From Chelativorans sp. ZYF759 (GTDB taxonomy: Bacteria > Pseudomonadota > Alphaproteobacteria > Rhizobiales > Rhizobiaceae), in assembly GCF_012911015.1 (NCBI RefSeq), contig NZ_WVVV01000001.1:124001-188000 (forward strand): 64,000 nt of DNA, in the 5' to 3' direction. Positions 39,862 to 49,000 of the stretch are shown in pieces (within the stretch, counting starts at the first letter, position 1; each line of letters opens with the position of its first letter). The position numbers were made by a program, and so were the translations under genes. The notes under the pieces were generated by a model. It was given only the letters and a program-made list of their open reading frames with translations. It searched no databases and was not told where the DNA came from.

Positions 39862-41210
39862 GCCAGAAGCGGAGCCATCTCTTCTATCAGAGCCGCACAC
39901 GGCGCCCCGTGCTGGCAGAGGCGCGGGGCGTCTATCTCTGGGATGTCGAGGGCAAACGCTATCTCGACGGCTCATCGGGCGCCATGGTCTCCAATATCGG
40001 CCATTCCAACCCGCGCGTGCTGGAGGCAATGCGCCGACAGATGGAAAAATCCACCTTCGGCTATCGCCTTCATTTCGAGACAGAGGCCTCCGAGGCCCTG
40101 GCCACCCGGACGGCGGAACTCACGCCAGCCGGCCTCGACAGAGTATTCTTCGTCTCCGGTGGCTCTGAAGCGGTGGAAAGCGCCATCAAGCTGGCACGCC
40201 AATATGCGGTGGCGACAGGGCAGGCGAGCCGATGGAAAGTGATTTCGCGCACGCCCTCCTATCATGGCTCGACCCTCGGGGCCCTTGCGCTCACCGGCTA
40301 CGCACCGCTGACGGAGCCCTTCGCGCCGATGATGCGGGAGATGCCCAAGGTGCCCGCACCCCGCGCCTATCTGGATGGGCTGGACGCGGACGATCCCGCG
40401 ACGGGCGCGCACTATGCGGCGATGCTGGAAGAGCGCATCCTGGCCGAAGGGCCGGACACCGTGCTCGCCTTCATCGTCGAGCCGGTCGGCGGCGCATCCA
40501 CGGGGGCACTGGTGCCGCCGGCCGGCTACATGCGCGCGGTGCGCGACATATGCGACCGCCACGGCGTTCTCCTGATTCATGACGAGGTGATGTCGGGCGG
40601 CGGCCGGACGGGCCGCTTCCTCGGCGCCGATCACTGGGACGTCGCACCGGACATCCTGGCCCTGTCGAAGGGTTTCGGGGCCGGCTACGCGCCGCTTGGT
40701 GCCATGGTGGCGCATGAGCGCCTCGTGGGACCGGTGCTCGATGCGGGTGGTTTCCAGCACGGCTACACCTATGCCGGGAATCCGCTCGCCTGCGCGGCCG
40801 GCCTTGCCGTGCTGGACGAGATCCAGGCCGAAGGCCTGATCGACAATGCCGCGCGCATCGGTGCGCTGCTGAAGTCGCGGCTCAAGGGCCTGATGGATCG
40901 ATACCCCTTCATCGGCGACGTGCGCGGCCAGGGGCTGCTGCTCGCCTTCGAACTGGTGGCCGACCGCGAGACCATGCGACCGCTGCCGCGCGAACTCAAT
41001 GCCTATCTCGAACTCGTCGAACTGGCCTATGCGGAGGGCCTGATCATCTATTCACGCCGAAGCCGGGAAGGCCGAGAGGGCGACCATTTCCTGGTCTGCC
41101 CGCCCATGATCGCGACCGAGACGCATGTCGGGGAGATCATCGACATGCTCGGCCGCGCTCTCGACCGCTTCGCCGGGCGCGTCGATCGCCGGTTGGCCAA
41201 CTGCGCCTGA
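39858..41210 (+). CDS. Class III (omega-amino acid) aminotransferase, PLP-dependent
   Basis: 450 residues, starting in an ATGA overlap with potA. PLP-binding lysine is Lys271 in LALSKGFGAGYAPLGA, and Asp242 in LIHDEVMSGGGRTG holds the pyridine nitrogen. SGGSEAVESAIKLARQ is the phosphate-binding segment and SYHGSTLGALALTG the aromatic one. Family members act on putrescine, beta-alanine, GABA, taurine or similar amines. Within this operon it probably deaminates the imported amine or its deacetylated form, giving an aldehyde or keto acid for the following enzyme. The exact substrate is not determined. Confidence 0.9.
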   Translation: MSQKRSHLFYQSRTRRPVLAEARGVYLWDVEGKRYLDGSSGAMVSNIGHSNPRVLEAMRRQMEKSTFGYRLHFETEASEALATRTAELTPAGLDRVFFVSGGSEAVESAIKLARQYAVATGQASRWKVISRTPSYHGSTLGALALTGYAPLTEPFAPMMREMPKVPAPRAYLDGLDADDPATGAHYAAMLEERILAEGPDTVLAFIVEPVGGASTGALVPPAGYMRAVRDICDRHGVLLIHDEVMSGGGRTGRFLGADHWDVAPDILALSKGFGAGYAPLGAMVAHERLVGPVLDAGGFQHGYTYAGNPLACAAGLAVLDEIQAEGLIDNAARIGALLKSRLKGLMDRYPFIGDVRGQGLLLAFELVADRETMRPLPRELNAYLELVELAYAEGLIIYSRRSREGREGDHFLVCPPMIATETHVGEIIDMLGRALDRFAGRVDRRLANCA

Positions 41211-42143
41211 ATGCCCATGTCCAAGATCATCATCTCCTGCGCCATCACGGGTTCGATCCACACCCCTTCCATGTCGCCCCATCTGCCGGTGACGGGCGAG
41301 CAGATCGCCGAGCAATCGATCGGGGCGGCGAAAGCCGGCGCCGCCATCCTTCACCTGCATGCCCGCGATCCGAAGACGGGCCAGCCTTCGGCCAAACCGG
41401 AGCATTTCGCGGCTTTCCTGCCGACGATCCGGCGGGGCTGTGACGCAGTCGTGAACCTGTCTACCGGCGGCAGCGCGCTGATGCCGCTGGCGGAGCGGAT
41501 TGCCGGGCCGATGGCGGCGGAGCCCGAGATGTGCTCACTCAACATGGGCACGATGAACTTCGCGCTCTATCCGATGCTGGGCAAGCGAACCGAATGGCAG
41601 CACGACTGGGAGGAGCCGTTCCTGCGTGACTCCGACGACCTCGTCTTCAAGAACACGCCGCGCGACATTGTCAGTGTCCTGGACTTTCTGGGCAGGCAGC
41701 GCGGCGCGCGCTTCGAGTTCGAGTGCTACGATCTCGGACACCTTCACATGCTGGCCCATTTCGCCGACCGCGGGCTCATCAAGACACCGATCTTCATCCA
41801 GTTCGTGATGGGGGTTCTGGGTGGGATCGCGGCCGATCCGGAACATCTCGTACATCTCAAGGCAACCGCCGACCGCCTGTTTGGCGACGCCTATCGTTTT
41901 TCCGTGCTGGCGGCAGGGCGCATGCAGATGAAGATGGCGGCGATGGCGGCCAGCATGGGCGGCCATGTGCGGGTGGGATTGGAGGACAATCTCTACATCG
42001 CTCGCGGTGAACTGGCGCGCTCCAACGCGCAGCAGGTGGAGAAGGTGCGCATGATCGTCGAGGCGTTGGGACGCGAGGTCGCCACCCCGGCGCAGGCGCG
42101 AACCATGCTCGAGCTCAAGGGTGCCGACAAGGTCGCCTTCTGA
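41211..42143 (+). CDS. BKACE-family beta-keto acid cleavage enzyme (3-keto-5-aminohexanoate cleavage-like, DUF849)
   Basis: 310 residues; starts directly after the aminotransferase stop (an ATG at 41217 is an alternative). The Zn-binding LHLHARDPKTGQPS, SLNMGTMNF, FECYDLGHLHML and GGHVRVGLEDNLYIARG are BKACE signatures. Enzymes of this family condense a beta-keto acid with acetyl-CoA to give acetoacetate and a new acyl-CoA. Here it would act after the aminotransferase, which implies the pathway reaches a beta-keto acid. That is not a step in the standard putrescine or spermidine routes, so the operon may degrade a different amine. Substrate residues were not checked structurally. Confidence 0.9.
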   Translation: MPMSKIIISCAITGSIHTPSMSPHLPVTGEQIAEQSIGAAKAGAAILHLHARDPKTGQPSAKPEHFAAFLPTIRRGCDAVVNLSTGGSALMPLAERIAGPMAAEPEMCSLNMGTMNFALYPMLGKRTEWQHDWEEPFLRDSDDLVFKNTPRDIVSVLDFLGRQRGARFEFECYDLGHLHMLAHFADRGLIKTPIFIQFVMGVLGGIAADPEHLVHLKATADRLFGDAYRFSVLAAGRMQMKMAAMAASMGGHVRVGLEDNLYIARGELARSNAQQVEKVRMIVEALGREVATPAQARTMLELKGADKVAF

Positions 42144-42214
42144 GCGATGGAAACGAGCGACATGAAACACTTCTTGCAAGCAAAGGCAGCGCGCTGGCCG
42201 CGCTGAAGAGCGAC

Positions 42215-43249
42215 ATGAAAGCCATCCTCGATGACCGCCAGTACCTGCACGACCCGAAACACTTCATGGCCAATGGCCGCGTCCTGCAGAACCCCGAACA
42301 GCCCCGCCGCATCGAGGTCCTTCGAGAAGGTGCGGAAGCAGCCGGATACAGCTTTTCTCCCGCCGATGACCACGGCATGGGGCTGATCGCCGCCATCCAC
42401 TCACCCGAGTACCTGGTTTTCCTGAAGACCATCCACCGGCGATGGTCACGCATCGCGGATGCCTCCGACGAGGTGATCCCCAACATCCATCCCGACCGGC
42501 GCACCGCCTCCTATCCGCGCTCGGCAGTCGGCCAGGCGGGTTTCCACCAGGCCGACACCGCCTGCCCGATCTCGTCGGGAACCTGGGAGGCTGCCTATTG
42601 GTCGGCCCAGACCGCGATCACCGCAGCCGCCGCGCTGGCCTCAGGCAAGGAGACGGCCGTCTACGCGCTGTCGAGACCGCCGGGCCACCATGCCTTCGGC
42701 GACCTGGCCGGCGGCTTCTGCTTCCTCAACAATTCGGCCATCGCGGCCGAGTGGCTCTTGCGCGCGGGCAGGCGGCCCGCGATCATCGACGTCGACGTCC
42801 ACCACGGCAACGGCACGCAGGGCATCTTCTACGAACGCGGCGACGTGCTGACCGTGTCGATCCACGCCGATCCGATCCGCTTCTATCCCTTCTTCTGGGG
42901 GCATGCGCATGAACGCGGCGAGGGCGCGGGGCTCGGCTGCAACCTCAACCTGCCGCTGCCGCGCGGCACCGGCGACGACGCCTATCTGGCCGCGCTCGAC
43001 ACGGCGCTGGAGCGCATCGCCGCCTTTGGCGCGGACGTCGTGGTGGTGGCGCTCGGACTCGATGCCCATGAGGCCGATCCGTTGAAAGGCCTGGCTGTCA
43101 CGACCGAAGGCTTTGCCCGCATCGGCGCGGCACTCGGCCAGATAGGCCTGCCGCTTCTTCTGGTGCAGGAGGGCGGCTATCTGAGCGAGGCACTCGGCCG
43201 AAACCTGACGAGCTTCTTGGGCGGTGTCGGGGGTTCTCCCGCCTCCTGA
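42215..43249 (+). CDS. Histone-deacetylase-fold amidohydrolase, acetylpolyamine amidohydrolase-like
   Basis: 344 residues. The zinc site is DVDVHHGNGTQ plus LGLDAHEADPLKG, and the catalytic His pair is in SRPPGHHAFG, so the enzyme should be active. NGRVLQNPEQPRRIEVL at the N-terminus and HADPIRFYPFFWGHAHERGEG resemble bacterial acetylpolyamine amidohydrolases, which release acetate from N-acetylputrescine or N-acetylcadaverine. It is 71 bases downstream of the BKACE gene. In the operon it may deacetylate the imported amine before transamination (inference). A 13-base direct repeat, GAGCGACATGAAA, covers its start region and recurs 53 bases upstream. Confidence 0.9.
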   Translation: MKAILDDRQYLHDPKHFMANGRVLQNPEQPRRIEVLREGAEAAGYSFSPADDHGMGLIAAIHSPEYLVFLKTIHRRWSRIADASDEVIPNIHPDRRTASYPRSAVGQAGFHQADTACPISSGTWEAAYWSAQTAITAAAALASGKETAVYALSRPPGHHAFGDLAGGFCFLNNSAIAAEWLLRAGRRPAIIDVDVHHGNGTQGIFYERGDVLTVSIHADPIRFYPFFWGHAHERGEGAGLGCNLNLPLPRGTGDDAYLAALDTALERIAAFGADVVVVALGLDAHEADPLKGLAVTTEGFARIGAALGQIGLPLLLVQEGGYLSEALGRNLTSFLGGVGGSPAS

Positions 43250-43456
43250 TCGCACCAGGTCCGACGGGCGATCTGACGGCAGGGGCAGAAGCGCCCCCAC
43301 GGACTTGACCGACAAATGGTGCAGCCGAAGAGGCGCTAGCCAACATAGGTTGCGGCGCGCTCCTGGCCGCGGATATCGCTGCAACAAAACGATCATCTTC
43401 GTTTCATCAGCCTCTTCGGCCTCGAACTGTAATGGACGGAAAAGCGCCCTGGGTTT

Positions 43457-46075
43457 TCACGGTGCCGTTTGTCCGTCCATGCAGCCCATCACGTCCATGC
43501 CGATGGCGAGGATGTGCGAAACGCCCTGTGGCGGTGCGTTTTCCAGTTGCTGGCGCATCATGTCGCGCAGTTCGACAGGCAAGGTCTGGAGGTAGAGTGG
43601 CGTCAGCCGTTCCACCTCGTCTGAGGAGAGGTGCGGGCATCCGAGGACGCCGGGAAAGCACTCCTGCGCGCAGGCGCTTGGGGATGCCCCGCCGGCGCCG
43701 CCCCCTGCGCCCGATACCGCCCCGCCCCCGCGCTCGGCCTCCCAGTCGCGCAGGATGTCGCGCTGTGTTGCCACAGCCTGGTTCACCAGATCGCCATAGT
43801 CCGTCAGCGCCCAGGTGATCGCCGGCAGCCCGGCCCAGACCTGATAGGCCGCCAGTTCGGGATCGACGGGCGGCTGCGTCACGTCGTGATAGGGCGCGGT
43901 GAAGCTGCCGGAGACCTGCCCGGTCGAGGGCCGGACGGCACAGGGGTCCTGTCCGGACTGCTGCACGTAGTTTTCGAACAGCTCGGTTGAGAACGTGCCC
44001 TTGATCCAGCCTTCGCCGACATCGGTGATCTGCACCTTGCCGGAGGGCGGCGGGTCCGAGAGGCAGGAGCCCGGCACCGGGTGCGGCCCGCGGCTGTGCA
44101 TGTAGGTGTTGTCGGCCGCGGCCATGATGCCGACGCCGGCGTCGATCAGCGCGTTGTCCCATTTCATCCCGGGCGTGATGCGCCCTTCCGGCGCGCGCAA
44201 CCGCAACGAGACTTCGGCAAACTCGCTTCCCGCCAGTTCCATGGCCATGGCTGCCATCGCCTGCGGGTTTCCGTAGGTGCCGGCCAGGTCCACCTGCCGC
44301 GGCCCGCCGTCCAGAACCAGCAGCGCGCCGGCGCCGAGGCTTGTTCCCATCGCGGTGATCGTGTCGAAGCGCTCGTCATACTGGCTGATGGCGATGTCGA
44401 TCACCGGGCATGCCGGCTCCCAGATCTCGCAATCCTTGAGCTTCCTGGGTGGCGCGTGGCGCGCCTGCGCGCCAGCCGCTCCCGCCTGGATCGAATTGAT
44501 GGAGATGTTCTTGCCTGTAGACGCTCCCGAGGACGCGGCCGGAGCACCGGGAGCCGGAGGCGCTGCCTGCGCGGAAGAAGATTGCGGCGAGGGGCTCATG
44601 TAGCCGGAGGCCGTAGCCGCGCCGAGCACGAAATCGACCCGGACCTGAACCGGCCTGGTTCCCGCCAGGCTGCCGGAACCGCCCGCCGCGTGCACGTTGG
44701 TCAGGATGACGTTCTGATGCGTCATGGTGGTTCGTGGTGCGTAGAGCACGTTCGAATGAAGCTTGCAGGCGCCTGGGCCGCTGACGAGCCCGCTTACCTT
44801 CCCGGCCCGCTGCGTGACGCCGTTGGAGCCAAGCGCGACGGCCTGGCAGACATAATTCTCTTCGCCCGGTGTTGCGGCGGCCACATTGATCTCGAACGCA
44901 GGTGGAGGCGACGCCGGCGACTTGCCCGAAAGGGAGACGCGAAAGCAGGTCGAAGCAAAGCGATCGATCCAGACGGATGTCGACACCTGTGTCATGGCGG
45001 GAGAGAGATCAATGTCCTCGCATTCGTCGCGCCCACGTCGCCCGAACACCACGGCCTGCCACGTTCCATCGTCGAAAATGTTTCCCGCCGCCGAGAAGAC
45101 GCCGTGCTTGGTCATGAACGGAAGATCGGCGAATTCGGCAATGAACTCGGCATAGGCTTGCGGAAGCCCGCCCGGGAAGCGCCGGCCACTGCCACCCTTT
45201 GCCGGCAGTCGCTTGAGACTGTCGTGCACCCATTCCAGCACGCCCACGGGTGTAACTGGATCCGCGAGGGTCGGAGAAAAGATAAGATCAAAAGTCCGAA
45301 GCCCGATCGATTCGGTGGCGATGAAACGCCAAAAGCTCGATGTCCGGTAATTCTGAAATGTGTAGCTCGCGTACTCGTCCTTTTTCGGGTCGGGGAACCG
45401 TGGAAAGCCGGTGATCGGGTCCATATGCAACGGCCCGCCATAGCTGCGCGCTCCCGCTATCCGGTCTCCGACCGCGTAGTGCCGCGGATCATTCCTGAAC
45501 CCGCCGATTCCGTGGGCTGCCAGGAATGCGGCCGCGTCTGTAGCGCCTTCCATGATCCAGTCGTAGCGGTGCTGCGATAGAGTTCCTTCGTATTTTCCAC
45601 CCTCCTTGAACACCTTTACAGCAGAGGGATAGGAATACTGGATGGTATGAAACATTTCATGGGCGACCGCGTGCACAAATTCGACCTCGTTTCGTCGATA
45701 TTCGGCGATGTTGAGAATCAGATAGGCGAAATTCGTGTAACTCGGGAATCCTGTGCTTCCTCGTACAAACGCGCCTCCATATTTTGCAGACGGCGCATAT
45801 CTCAACTGTATCTTGCGTCTGCCGGTTTCATCCACATCCGAGGTCGATGGCGGGAAACCTGCTGCGCGGTATTTTTCGTAGAGCCGGTCCATGACCGAGC
45901 CGATCGCAAATGCCTCCTCCCTTGTCGCGGCGTGGATCATGCTTGTTGGGCTTGTAAGGCTGGTATCGCGATCAAAAACGAAATATTTCGACTGGACAGG
46001 CCAGTCTGCCAGCGCCTGCGTGGACGGGCTGACCAGCGCCGCCACGGTACAGATAAGTCTTATGACCCACCGCAT
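43457..46075 (-). CDS. Large exported protein with HExxH metallopeptidase motif
   Basis: 872 residues from the ATG at 46075, five bases after the VWA gene stop. Residues 1-23 form a Sec signal peptide ending ALA. A zincin motif His139-Glu-Met-Phe-His143 (AHEMFHTIQY) is followed 33 residues later by Glu176 in WIMEGATDAAAF, the arrangement of gluzincin-type peptidases. So the first 430 residues are probably a peptidase domain. After about residue 500 there is a beta-rich region, a Pro/Ala/Ser linker near 570-600 and a C-terminal domain with several Cys pairs (CEIWEPAC, CAQECFPGVLGCPH, last Cys in MGCMDG), likely disulfides in the periplasm or outside. I do not recognise the whole protein. It appears co-transcribed with the VWA protein and the small exported protein. 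Confidence 0.72.
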   Translation of the reverse strand: MRWVIRLICTVAALVSPSTQALADWPVQSKYFVFDRDTSLTSPTSMIHAATREEAFAIGSVMDRLYEKYRAAGFPPSTSDVDETGRRKIQLRYAPSAKYGGAFVRGSTGFPSYTNFAYLILNIAEYRRNEVEFVHAVAHEMFHTIQYSYPSAVKVFKEGGKYEGTLSQHRYDWIMEGATDAAAFLAAHGIGGFRNDPRHYAVGDRIAGARSYGGPLHMDPITGFPRFPDPKKDEYASYTFQNYRTSSFWRFIATESIGLRTFDLIFSPTLADPVTPVGVLEWVHDSLKRLPAKGGSGRRFPGGLPQAYAEFIAEFADLPFMTKHGVFSAAGNIFDDGTWQAVVFGRRGRDECEDIDLSPAMTQVSTSVWIDRFASTCFRVSLSGKSPASPPPAFEINVAAATPGEENYVCQAVALGSNGVTQRAGKVSGLVSGPGACKLHSNVLYAPRTTMTHQNVILTNVHAAGGSGSLAGTRPVQVRVDFVLGAATASGYMSPSPQSSSAQAAPPAPGAPAASSGASTGKNISINSIQAGAAGAQARHAPPRKLKDCEIWEPACPVIDIAISQYDERFDTITAMGTSLGAGALLVLDGGPRQVDLAGTYGNPQAMAAMAMELAGSEFAEVSLRLRAPEGRITPGMKWDNALIDAGVGIMAAADNTYMHSRGPHPVPGSCLSDPPPSGKVQITDVGEGWIKGTFSTELFENYVQQSGQDPCAVRPSTGQVSGSFTAPYHDVTQPPVDPELAAYQVWAGLPAITWALTDYGDLVNQAVATQRDILRDWEAERGGGAVSGAGGGAGGASPSACAQECFPGVLGCPHLSSDEVERLTPLYLQTLPVELRDMMRQQLENAPPQGVSHILAIGMDVMGCMDGQTAP

Positions 46076-46080
46076 CCCCG

Positions 46081-49000
46081 TCACCCGTGCCAGGTCCATG
46101 TCGCATTCGTGCGCGACGTGCATTTGCCGTCGCCGCCGCCCATGACCGCCATCAGTTCGGCGGGAAGCTGGAGCGAGAAATGGCTGACCTCGCGCAGTTC
46201 GGTCTCGGACACCACGGTCAGTTCGTAGCGCGCTTCGACGCTGCCCATCTGCCCCATGGATTGCTGCACAAGCTTCGCCTGCCAGCCGCCGGGTCCGGTC
46301 TTCTCCCATTCGACCCGCATAGCGGCATCCTCCATCAGCGGCGCAGGATGGAACGGATCGGCGAAGGTGATGTCGCGCGAGTTGGAACGGCCCTGCATGC
46401 CGGCATTTCGGATCTGGTCGGCGATCATCGCCGGGCATCCCTGCAGTGCCGTATTGCCGATCGCGACCGTCCAGGTCCCGTCGCGCGGCTTGATGTCCCG
46501 GCCGGAAGCGGCTTCCGGTTCGGCCTCCTCCAGATAGTCCACCACCTCGACCGGCACCTCGGCGAAGCGCCAGAGGTTCTGGTCGGCAAGCCGCATCATC
46601 CACTGGCCGGCCTGGCGCGGCGCGTTGACGGTGGTCGACGGCATGTGCGGGAGGAAACGCTGCCCGGTTTCCAGAATTTGGTTCTCGCCGGCGTTCGGCC
46701 GGATGAAGCCGAGAATCGGCTTTTCGGGGATCGCGCCGCGCACCGAGACCTCGACGCGCGAGCCGGCGAGCACCCTTGGCGCGACGGAGATCACGGGCGC
46801 GCCACTGGCGCCGCCCGCGTCCACGGTGTTGCCGCGCGCGCCAATGTCGAGATCGACGCTGGCCATCTGCCGTTCGCGGCCTGCTCCGCGCGCGATATGC
46901 ACCAGCCGGTGCGGGCCGGACAGACCTTCGGGTGTGCGCAGGTAACCCGTCATCGCCTCAAAGACCGAGGCGCGCGCAAGTTCGCGCCCATCCGGCGCCA
47001 GGATGGCGATCGCGTCGTCATAGGCCATGCGGCCGTGCAGATTGACCGAGAGCGGCCGACCCGGAAAGGGTTGCCCGTTCCAGTCGGTGAAGCGCATGTC
47101 GGGGTCGGGTTCGACGCGGATTTCCGATATGCCCTGCACGACCCGGTCACCCTCTCGCAACAGGGCGATGCGATAGGCGCCCGGCTCGGAAGGCATCGTC
47201 ACCGAGCCGTAATAGCCGCGCCCAAGGTCGCGATTGCGCGAAAGGATGGTCGTTTCCGACAGCGGGCCATTGGCCGGGAAGATCGCGAGCTCGTCGCTTT
47301 CAAGCGATTCGTCGCGCCGCACGATGAACACCGTCTTCTGGCCGGCGGCGTAGGGCCCGCGCGGGTCGATCGTCGCACCCGCCTTGTGCTCGAAGACGTT
47401 GCCGCCGGTCGCGGCCGCGTCCTTGTCGATGCGCGCATGGAGACCGGCCGTCATCATCGCGAGCCGCGTCGAATCCGGCGCGTCGGCAAAATGGCAGACT
47501 CCCCCGATGAGGGTGGATTCGCACGGGCCGTTGGAAGCCAGCCATTGATGCGGGTTGAACTCAAAACGCTCCTCGTCGTCGCCGCCGATACGGAAGAATG
47601 AGATGCGCGGGTTCTCCTGCGGGATCTCGCCGGCCGTCGCCGACACGAAGGACGCCTCTCCCATCGCCCAGCCGGCCGGCACCACCATGCGCAGCCCGGT
47701 GTCGGGATCGAAATAGTTGCAGTTGGTCGTGCCGTCACAAAGCACGGCGACGTCGATGCCGGCTTCGAGCACCGTGTCTTGTTGCGGCGCGCTGGCGGTC
47801 TCCAGCTTCAATGACGAGCGGATTACCTCGAATGCGCCGAGATAGGCCACGTCGGCGCTTTCGGCACGGCAGAGCTCGCCGGCCGGCGTCTCCACGCAAG
47901 GTCCGCTGGAGGCCATCCATTGGCGCGGGTTGAGCTGGATATAGTCGAATGAGGCGCCGTTCGGCTTCTCGAAGGTCGCCGAGGGAAGGCTTGCGCGGGC
48001 TCCCGCGGCCGTCTCGTAGAAAAAGGGAGGCTGGATCTTCCAGCCACTGGGCAGCGTCAGCGCCAACCCGGTGACGGTGTCGTGATAGGTGCAACCTGCG
48101 GGATGTTCGCAGCTCTTACCCTCGAATTCGTCGTGCGCGGTCTCGATGACGAGAGGGATGACGAAGTTTGTCTGACCGCCTACTGCAACCTCGATCTCGC
48201 CCTTGAGGACGAAGTCCTCACCGTCCCCCTGGACGTCGTATCGGCCGGGTGCGAACGCCGTCGTGTAGCTGCCCATGTAGTCGTTCATGGCGAACTCGAC
48301 GTCCTGCATGAGCCGGTCGAGCCGGATCGCCGACCATTGTACCTGCCTCCCCTCGGCTTCGCGCGGCAGCATCAGGGTCACCCTCACGGGCAGTTCGGCG
48401 CTGGCCGGGTCTGCATCGCCACGCTGCTCCGCCGGGTTCTGCTCCTCCTCGCCCCCGCCGACCAGCGGAATGACGAAATCGTTGGGCTGACCCGGCACGA
48501 TCTCGACCACACCGCGAAACTCGACCTCGCCCGGCCCCATGGTCGAGACCTCGTAGCGACCCGGCTCGAATTCGCCCTCGGCAATCCACATTTCCGTCTG
48601 CGGCGCCCAGGCCTCGGGGCTCATGTCGGAATCGAGTGGCACGGCCGACCACCACAATGGCGTTTCCGGGAAGCCGCCCCGAACACGGAACGTCGCGCGT
48701 ACCATCGGCAGCGCATCCTGACCGGGTGCGGCCTGTGTCGCCGCTGTGGCCCGCGCGGCCAGATCGGCGCTGGTTGTCTGATCGGCATCCTCGAAGGGAA
48801 TGCCGACACCGAAGCGACGCGAGAACATGATCTCGTTGGCTGCACTGTTGAGATAGCGCACTTCGTATTCACCCGGCTCGGCCGGCGCCCGAAGCCTGAA
48901 GATGCCGTTCTTGGCCAGAGCAAAGTCCCAGCCATAGCTACGGAAATCGCTGACCGGCTGGTCCGGTCGGGCAAGCACGAGGCGCTCACCCCCCTGTTCT

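Noticed and set aside
43270-43300. GGGGC-AGAAGC-GCCCC hairpin after the amidohydrolase gene as a terminator
   Set aside because: Only a five-pair stem and no T run follows on the plus strand, so not supported as a terminator.
46076-46603. Upstream extension of the metallopeptidase frame to 46603
   Set aside because: It overlaps the C-terminal coding part of the VWA gene in another frame and would bury the signal peptide starting at 46075.
44081-47601. Two plus-strand open frames of about 500 codons opposite the metallopeptidase and VWA genes
   Set aside because: The minus-strand frames have signal peptides, MIDAS and HExxH motifs; the plus-strand ones have shadow composition rich in Arg, His and Asp.
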